9,993 bases of DNA from Actinomycetes bacterium (GTDB lineage: Bacteria; Actinomycetota; Actinomycetes; Propionibacteriales; Propionibacteriaceae): positions 1-9,993 of the forward strand of contig JAEXCA010000238.1 of assembly GCA_023393755.1 (NCBI GenBank), written 5' to 3'. The notes beneath the pieces were generated by a model. That model was not told the DNA's origin. It made no database searches and worked only from the letters and a program-made list of their open reading frames with translations. The position numbers and the translations under genes were made by a program. Below are positions 6,055-9,993 of this stretch, piece by piece (the first letter of the stretch is position 1; each line of letters begins with the position of its first letter).

Positions 6055-6423
6055 ATGTCCAGACTCGCACCGTCGCGAGGTTCGGGGGCGACCGGGTTGC
6101 TGGAGCAGCCACCGGCCTCGAGCCTCACCCCACCAGACCTGAACCCAGCGGGCGCCGGGATCGCGCCCCACCATCCATCGAGACTGAAATCGAGAACCAC
6201 CATGTCCATCACCGAGTCCGTCCGGCGCATCGTCGCTCCGGCGACTGTGCCGACCGCGCAGCCCGCGCCGTCCCCGAAACCGCCGAAGACCAAGAAGCCA
6301 CAGCGCACCCCGCGCGACTCCCGGTTCAGCCGGGTCCGCGACTACCTGTCCGGTGTCGGGGACGGCCGGGTCGACCTCACGACCGTCCAGAGCCATGCGC
6401 TGCGGAACCTGCCCCAGCGCTGA
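6055..6423 (+). CDS. Small basic Pro/Lys-rich hypothetical protein (122 residues; 73 if it starts at 6202)
   Basis: I do not recognise it. From the ATG at 6055 it has 122 residues; from the in-frame ATG at 6202, 73. The first 49 codons use AGA three times and CCA four times, unlike the neighbouring genes, and encode a low-complexity chain. From 6202 on, codon use is typical. The C-terminal 73 residues begin MSITESVRRIVAPA, pass through a basic Pro/Lys linker (PSPKPPKTKKPQRTPRDSR) and end with a possible short helical domain, RFSRVRDYLSGVGDGRVDLT. The stop lies 25 bases before the GNAT start, so the two are probably cotranscribed. The linker suggests a small nucleic-acid or ribosome-associated protein, but this is a guess. 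The sequence before 6202 may be untranslated leader. Confidence 0.5.
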   Translation: MSRLAPSRGSGATGLLEQPPASSLTPPDLNPAGAGIAPHHPSRLKSRTTMSITESVRRIVAPATVPTAQPAPSPKPPKTKKPQRTPRDSRFSRVRDYLSGVGDGRVDLTTVQSHALRNLPQR

Positions 6424-6448
6424 CCCGACCCACCTTAGGAGAGACATC

Positions 6449-7534
6449 ATGACCATCACCGTTGCCGGAGTGGAACTCCGGCCCCTGCTCGTCCCGAGCA
6501 GCATCGAGGACGCCGACGCCGGCGACTTCGTCACCATGACCACCGTCCGCAACCAGGTCTACCGCGAGATCTCCGGTCACGACGACCACGCCATGACCCC
6601 CGTCGAACTGCTGCCGCACTTCCAGCCGGACGAGTACTACGAGAAGTTCGCCTGGGTGGTCGTGGTGGACGGACGGATCGTCGGCCGGGCCACCCTCAAC
6701 CTGCCCACCGAGCGGGGTTCCCGGGTGGGCGAGTGGATCGTGGAACTGCTCCGCGAGGCACAGGGCCGCGGCCTGGGTAGCCAGGCCTACGCCCTGGTCG
6801 AGCAGACCGCGCGCTGGCACGGACGGACCGTGCTGCAGTCCTGGGCGGAGCACAGCGAGGTTCCCGGGGAGCGGCTCGTTCCGCCGACCGGGTTCGGCTC
6901 GGTGCCGGCCGAGGAGTCCGCGGTGCGGTTCTTCGTCAAGCACGGCTACACCCTGGAGCAGATCGAGCGCTGCTCGGCGCTCGATCTGCACGCTCCGTTC
7001 GATGCCATCGAGGGGTTGTTCGACCAGGCGCTGGCCGCCGCCCCGGAGTACCGCGTGCTGAGCTGGTTCGTGCCGACCCCGCCGGAGTACGTCGACGGCT
7101 ACGCCCTGATGAAGGCGCGCATGGCCACCGACGCCCCGGCGGGCGGCCTGGAGTTCGACGAGGAGGTGTGGGACGCCGCCAGGCTGCGGCGTTTCGAGCA
7201 GAACTACCTCGACGGCGGCACGTCGCTGCGGGTGGCGGCCGCCCAGCACATCCCGACCGGTGAGCTCGCGGCGTTCAGCGAGCTCACGGTGGGGCGTGAC
7301 CACACCGCGGCCACGCACCAGAACGACACCCTGGTGCTGCGTGAGCACCGTGGCCACAAGCTGGGGACCCTGGTGAAGTGCGCCAACCTGCTGGCCTGGC
7401 GGGAGTTCGCGCCGCGGTCACCGCGGGTGATCACCTACAACGCCGAGGAGAACCGACCGATGCTCGACATCAACGAGGCTCTCGGGTTCGTCCCGATCGC
7501 CTATGAGGGCGCCTGGAAGAAGGTGCTCGACTGA
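6449..7534 (+). CDS. Two-domain GNAT-family N-acetyltransferase
   Basis: 361 residues with two GNAT folds in tandem, the layout of mycothiol synthase-like and many actinobacterial acetyltransferases. The N-terminal domain (about 10-180) has strands FAWVVVVDGRIVGRATL (67-83) and the acetyl-CoA pyrophosphate loop EAQGRGLGS (103-111). The C-terminal domain (about 205-361) has ELTVG (278-282), LVLREHRGHKLGTLVK (295-310) with the R-G-H-x-x-G loop, and ITYNAEENRPMLDINEALGF (328-347), the usual C-terminal strand and helix. The ATG at 6449 is set by TAGGAGAGA at 6436-6444. The acceptor is unknown: small amines, thiols, antibiotics or proteins are all possible. The upstream leader-peptide arrangement raises the option of an inducible detoxification enzyme, but nothing in the protein proves it. 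I do not call it MshD because the match is general to the two-domain class. Confidence 0.85.
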   Translation: MTITVAGVELRPLLVPSSIEDADAGDFVTMTTVRNQVYREISGHDDHAMTPVELLPHFQPDEYYEKFAWVVVVDGRIVGRATLNLPTERGSRVGEWIVELLREAQGRGLGSQAYALVEQTARWHGRTVLQSWAEHSEVPGERLVPPTGFGSVPAEESAVRFFVKHGYTLEQIERCSALDLHAPFDAIEGLFDQALAAAPEYRVLSWFVPTPPEYVDGYALMKARMATDAPAGGLEFDEEVWDAARLRRFEQNYLDGGTSLRVAAAQHIPTGELAAFSELTVGRDHTAATHQNDTLVLREHRGHKLGTLVKCANLLAWREFAPRSPRVITYNAEENRPMLDINEALGFVPIAYEGAWKKVLD

Positions 7535-7540
7535 CGACCG

Positions 7541-7553
7541 GACGGCGTCCGTC
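7541..7553 (+). terminator. Short hairpin just after the GNAT gene
   Basis: GACGG (7541-7545) and CCGTC (7549-7553) form a 5-bp stem with a 3-base loop, seven bases after the GNAT stop. No T-run follows, so its role in termination is uncertain. Confidence 0.3.
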
Positions 7554-7580
7554 TCCGTCGCACTCCGACCCGAGGGCCGG

Positions 7581-7612
7581 CCACCGGGATCCGGTGGTGC
7601 CGGGCTCCCGGC
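7581..7612. terminator. Two adjacent GC-rich hairpins between the convergent GNAT and citrate synthase genes
   Basis: CCACCGG (7581-7587) pairs perfectly with CCGGTGG (7591-7597) around a 3-base loop. GCCGG (7599-7603) pairs with CCGGC (7608-7612) around a 4-base loop. They probably help stop transcription from one or both sides, although no T-tract is seen. Confidence 0.45.
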
Positions 7613-7618
7613 CCCACC

Positions 7619-7686
7619 GCGAGGGCCGGCCTCGGTGCGCGAGGGCTGTCCAACACGATGGCTCTGCACCGAAGGCTGGCCCTCGC
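7619..7686. terminator. Long imperfect inverted repeat, candidate terminator for citrate synthase and GNAT
   Basis: The left arm GCGAGGGCCGGCCTCGGTGC (7619-7638) is complementary to the right arm 7666-7686 with one mismatch and one extra base, around a 27-base loop. The motif GAGGGCCGGCC also occurs directly at 7572-7582 and 7621-7631, with a weaker copy, GAGGGCTGTCC, at 7641-7651. The element lies 48 bases past the citrate synthase stop on the minus strand. Confidence 0.5.
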
Positions 7687-7733
7687 CGGCGGACGGTGGG
7701 CGCGTTGTCGTCCAGCCGGTGCGCCGGGCGAGG

Positions 7734-9017
7734 TCAGCCGCGCTGGTCGATCGGGACGTAGTCCCGCAGCACCTCGCCGGTGTACACCTGACGGGGACGG
7801 TTGATCTTGGTCGCCGGGTCGTTGAACTGCTCGCGCCAGTGGGAGATCCAGCCGGGGAGCCGGCCCAGGGCGAACAGGACGGTGAACATGTTCTGCGGGA
7901 AGCCCATCGCCTGGTAGATCAGGCCGGTGTAGAAGTCGACGTTCGGGTAGAGCTTGCGCTCCTGGAAGTAGGGATCGGCCAGCGCGGCCTCCTCCAGCTT
8001 CACCGCGATGTCCAGCAACTCGTCCGAACCGGTCAGGGTGTTCAGGATGGCGTCGGCGTGCTTCTTCACGATCGCCGCGCGCGGGTCGTAGTTCTTGTAG
8101 ATCCGGTGGCCGAAGCCCATCAGCTTGGTGGTGTCCTTCTTGTCCTTCACCTTGTTGACGTAGGTCTGGACGTCGCCGCCCTCGTTCCGGATGCCCTGCA
8201 GCATCTCCAGCACGGCCTGGTTGGCACCGCCGTGCAGCGGCCCGGAGAGGGCGTTCACCCCGGCGGCGATCGAGACGTAGATGTTGGCGCCGGAGGAGCC
8301 GACCATCCGGACGGTCGAGGTGGAGCAGTTCTGCTCGTGGTCGGCATGCAGGATCAGCAGGACGTCCAGGGCGCGGGTGATCGCGTCGTCGAACGGGTAC
8401 GGGCCCGAGGGCAGGCCGAACGACATCCGCAGGAAGTTCTCGATGTAGCTGAGTGACCCGTCGGCGTAGAGGAAGGGCTGGCCGACCGAGTTCTTGTAGC
8501 CGTAGGCGGCCAGGGTGGGCACCGAGCCCATCAGGATGTGCGTCGCCCGGTCGAGATCGTAGGCGTCGTCGCCGTAGCGGGACACCGCGAAGGTGGAGAG
8601 CGCGTTGATCGCGGAGGCCAGCACCGGCATGGGGTGGGACTTGCGGGGCATGGTGCGGAACATCTCCCGCAGCCGCTCGTCGATGATGTGATACGGCGCG
8701 ATGCTCCGGCTGAATTCCTCCAACTGGGCGGCGGTGGGAAGCTCGCCGTTGAGGACCAGGTAGGAGACCTCGAGGAAGGTGGCGTCCTCGGCGAGCTGCT
8801 CGATCGGGTAGCCGCGGTAGCGCAGCACGCCGGCGTCGCCGTCGATGAAGGTGATCGACGACTGGCAGGAGGCGGTGTTCGCGAAGCCCACATCGATGGT
8901 GGTGTCGCCGGTCGCGGCGAGCAGCTTGGAGATGTCGTAGCCGTTGTTCCCCAGACTCGCCGGGACCCGCGGCAGTTCGATGGTCACGTCGTCATGGCTG
9001 AACACAGCATGGGTCAT
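7734..9017 (-). CDS. gltA: Citrate synthase (type II, hexameric class)
   Basis: 427 residues, the normal length for bacterial type II enzymes. It condenses oxaloacetate and acetyl-CoA to citrate, the entry step of the TCA cycle, in the cytoplasm. All catalytic residues are present: His227 in LHADHEQNCSTSTVR, His262 in GPLHGGANQA, His304 in MGFGHRIYKNYDPRA and Asp361 in NVDFYTGLIY, matching E. coli His229, His264, His305 and Asp362. The N-terminal beta domain, with GFANTASCQSSITFIDGD and LRYRGYPIEQLA, is typical of type II. I chose the ATG at 9017 because AGGAGG (9024-9029 on this strand) stands six bases before it. A TTG eight codons upstream at 9041 would place this ribosome binding site inside the gene. 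It is a single-gene unit, convergent with the GNAT gene and divergent from yceI. Confidence 0.97.
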   Translation of the reverse strand: MTHAVFSHDDVTIELPRVPASLGNNGYDISKLLAATGDTTIDVGFANTASCQSSITFIDGDAGVLRYRGYPIEQLAEDATFLEVSYLVLNGELPTAAQLEEFSRSIAPYHIIDERLREMFRTMPRKSHPMPVLASAINALSTFAVSRYGDDAYDLDRATHILMGSVPTLAAYGYKNSVGQPFLYADGSLSYIENFLRMSFGLPSGPYPFDDAITRALDVLLILHADHEQNCSTSTVRMVGSSGANIYVSIAAGVNALSGPLHGGANQAVLEMLQGIRNEGGDVQTYVNKVKDKKDTTKLMGFGHRIYKNYDPRAAIVKKHADAILNTLTGSDELLDIAVKLEEAALADPYFQERKLYPNVDFYTGLIYQAMGFPQNMFTVLFALGRLPGWISHWREQFNDPATKINRPRQVYTGEVLRDYVPIDQRG

Positions 9018-9023
9018 CTGATT

Positions 9024-9029
9024 CCTCCT
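9024..9029 (-). promoter_or_regulatory. Shine-Dalgarno that sets the citrate synthase start
   Basis: AGGAGG on the minus strand, six bases upstream of the ATG at 9017. It excludes the in-frame TTG at 9041 as the main start. Confidence 0.85.
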
Positions 9030-9182
9030 GCCCGATGGCAAACCCGACCGCAGCCCTGCGAAGGGTCCTTGCGGGCAGGATACACGCGCTGGACGGGAGC
9101 GCTACCGGCCCGATCTCGCCGCGGGAGACGGAGCATCGCACCTCGTCGTCCGCGCTATGGCGAGGGCGCCGAACCCGACCGT

Positions 9183-9266
9183 GTGGAACCTCAACTCGGG
9201 GGGAACGGTGCGCTGCATAACAACGCGGCCCGCCAAGACGTGGAACCCCTCGACTCGGGGCGGCAA
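9183..9266. repeat. Imperfect direct repeat upstream of citrate synthase
   Basis: GTGGAACC, a short gap and ACTCGGGG occur at 9183-9201 (3-base gap) and again at 9240-9260 (5-base gap). In both cases GG and AAC follow (ends 9206 and 9266). The starts are 57 bases apart. In the second copy CCCC (9246-9249) can pair with GGGG (9257-9260). These could be two binding sites for one regulator or an old duplication. Confidence 0.5.
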
Positions 9267-9282
9267 CACCACCCGAAGGTAG

Positions 9283-9311
9283 TTGACTGATCAATCATTT
9301 AGAACTAGATT
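9283..9311 (+). promoter_or_regulatory. Strong sigma70-type promoter for yceI with an overlapping dyad
   Basis: TTGACT (9283-9288), exactly 17 bases, then TAGATT (9306-9311). It stands in the only AT-rich patch of the region. The sequence TGACTGATCAATCA (9284-9297) is symmetrical at 12 of 14 bases around TGATCA and overlaps the -35 box and spacer. That is where a repressor such as a MarR-type protein would bind. Confidence 0.75.
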
Positions 9312-9345
9312 ATTGACCGTTGAGCTTACCCGAGAGGAAACACCC

Positions 9346-9912
9346 ATGAGCACCGCCGCCGAAACCCAGGGCGTCCGCAGCCTGTCCGGCACCTACACCC
9401 TCGATCCCAGCCACTCCCGGGTCGGCTTCGTGGCTCGTCACGCGATGATCGCCAAGGTACGCGGCGCCTTCAACGAGGTGGGCGGCACCGCCACCATCGA
9501 CGGCGCCAACCCGTCCGCCTCCTCGCTCGAGGTGACCATCCAGGCGGCCAGCATCGATACCCGGGACGCCAACCGCGACGCGCACCTGCGTTCGGCCGAC
9601 TTCTTCGACGTCGACACCTACCCGACCATCACCTTCGTCGCCACCGGCTTCGAGATCACCGACGACGCGACCGTCGAGGTGACCGGCGACCTGACCATCC
9701 GCGGCGTCACCCGGTCGGTCACCGTGCCGTTCGAGTTCGGCGGCCAGGCGGTGGATCCGTTCGGCAACCACCGGATCGGCTTCGAGGGCTCGCTCGTGGT
9801 CAACCGCAAGGACTGGGGCCTGACCTGGAATGCCGCGCTCGAGGCCGGCGGGGTGCTGGTCAGCGACAAGGTGACCCTCGAACTCGAGGTCTCGGCGATC
9901 AAGGCGGCTTGA
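9346..9912 (+). CDS. YceI-family lipocalin-like polyisoprenoid-binding protein
   Basis: 188 residues, the full family length. YceI proteins form a lipocalin-like beta barrel that binds polyisoprenoid or other amphiphilic lipids. Their role in actinobacteria is poorly known. Family motifs are clear: YTLDPSHSRVGFVARH (17-32), ASIDTRDANRDAHLRSADFF (68-87), YPTITFVATGF (92-102), GDLTIRGVTRSV (114-125) and VNRKDWGLTWN (152-162). No signal peptide is present, unlike the periplasmic enterobacterial forms, so it is probably cytoplasmic. The ATG at 9346 follows GAGAGGAAA (9332-9340). An upstream in-frame start at 9283 would overlap the promoter and is not used here. YceI genes are often paired with MarR-type regulators, but none is seen in the window. 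Confidence 0.95.
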   Translation: MSTAAETQGVRSLSGTYTLDPSHSRVGFVARHAMIAKVRGAFNEVGGTATIDGANPSASSLEVTIQAASIDTRDANRDAHLRSADFFDVDTYPTITFVATGFEITDDATVEVTGDLTIRGVTRSVTVPFEFGGQAVDPFGNHRIGFEGSLVVNRKDWGLTWNAALEAGGVLVSDKVTLELEVSAIKAA

Positions 9913-9928
9913 CCGCGGGAACCCGCGG
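9913..9928 (+). terminator. GC hairpin directly after yceI
   Basis: CCGCGGG (9913-9919) and CCCGCGG (9922-9928) are perfect inverted copies that begin at the base after the TGA. In practice this is a 6-bp stem with a GAAC loop. It has no T-tract, as is common for candidate terminators in GC-rich genomes. Confidence 0.55.
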
Positions 9929-9950
9929 CCGCCGGCAGCATCGGTGAGGA

Positions 9951-9970
9951 TCCCTGGGCCTGACGAAGGG
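9951..9970. repeat. Partial copy of a dispersed palindromic intergenic repeat
   Basis: TCCCTGGGCCTGACGAAGGG closely resembles the repeat TCCCTGAGCCTGTCGAAGGG, which is scattered between genes in many actinobacteria and other high-GC bacteria and, when mistranslated, gives LRQAQGP-type peptides. The minus-strand translation here reads RQAQGS. Recognition is from memory. The rest of 9929-9993 shows no gene. Confidence 0.55.
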
Positions 9971-9993
9971 CCGTCCGACGCATGACGTGGGGG

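Larger units (their letters stand above)
9018..9345. other. Divergent intergenic region between citrate synthase and yceI
   Basis: This 328-base stretch has no credible gene. Near citrate synthase it holds the AGGAGG site (9024-9029) and, on the minus strand, a possible -10 box TATCCT (9077-9082) without a good -35, which would give a leader of about 50 bases. Imperfect complementary arms (9053-9064 and 9067-9079) lie around that possible start site. The middle (9084-9180) shows nothing I can name. An imperfect direct repeat spans 9183-9266, and the yceI promoter lies at 9283-9311. Confidence 0.6.

Noticed and set aside
5524..6552. 342-codon minus-strand open frame across the leader region
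   Set aside because: It overlaps the starts of three better supported genes, has no ribosome binding site that I could find, and its translation is low-complexity.
6377..7357. 326-codon minus-strand open frame opposite the GNAT gene
   Set aside because: It is antisense to a clear two-domain GNAT protein, and its translation is repetitive and rich in Arg, Val, Gly and His.
7503..8456. 317-codon plus-strand open frame opposite citrate synthase
   Set aside because: It is a shadow of a highly conserved gene with all catalytic residues present on the minus strand.
9018..9041. TTG start of citrate synthase eight codons upstream
   Set aside because: It would put the only good ribosome binding site inside the coding region; the ATG at 9017 is spaced correctly from it.
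9181..9270. tRNA-like look of the stem and repeat near GTTCC on the minus strand
   Set aside because: No cloverleaf could be drawn: the acceptor and anticodon stems are missing, and GTTCCA is not followed by a T-arm.
1..9993. CRISPR arrays, insertion sequences, phage genes, integration sites
   Set aside because: No regularly spaced repeats, transposase or integrase motifs, or target-site duplications were seen on either strand.

Overview
The window is GC-rich throughout, with strongly GC-biased third codon positions, GTG starts, AAGGAG-type ribosome binding sites and tightly packed operons. This fits a high-GC Gram-positive bacterium (Actinomycetota). A family such as Propionibacteriaceae is possible, but the sequence alone does not prove it. 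No rRNA, tRNA, CRISPR array, insertion sequence or phage gene was seen.

Positions 1-4711 hold one plus-strand operon whose start lies outside the window. Its genes are a DapA-family aldolase/lyase (5' truncated), a complete tripartite tricarboxylate transporter (TTT) in the order tctC-tctB-tctA, and an Asp-box (BNR) beta-propeller protein without a signal peptide. From tctC on, the genes overlap by 1, 4 and 4 bases, so they are probably translated as one coupled unit. The layout suggests import of an unknown, probably acidic, compound through the TTT system, processing by the cytoplasmic BNR enzyme, and cleavage of a 2-keto acid by the aldolase. The substrate cannot be read from the sequence.

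Positions 4711-4797 carry a long inverted repeat that fills the gap to a convergent minus-strand gene (4799-5656) for a 285-residue protein I do not recognise. A divergent regulatory region with symmetrical sites follows (5693-5780). A good sigma70-type promoter then drives a 28-codon small ORF with a near-ideal Shine-Dalgarno, a stretch rich in hairpins including two that exclude each other, a small basic Pro-rich protein of uncertain start, and a two-domain GNAT acetyltransferase (6449-7534). This block looks like a leader-peptide-controlled operon and is the least explained part of the window.

Positions 7535-7733 hold hairpins between the convergent GNAT and citrate synthase genes. Citrate synthase lies on the minus strand (7734-9017). 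After a 328-base divergent intergenic region with an imperfect direct repeat comes a plus-strand yceI-family gene (9346-9912) with a strong promoter and an operator-like dyad. A GC-rich hairpin and a copy of a dispersed palindromic repeat close the window.
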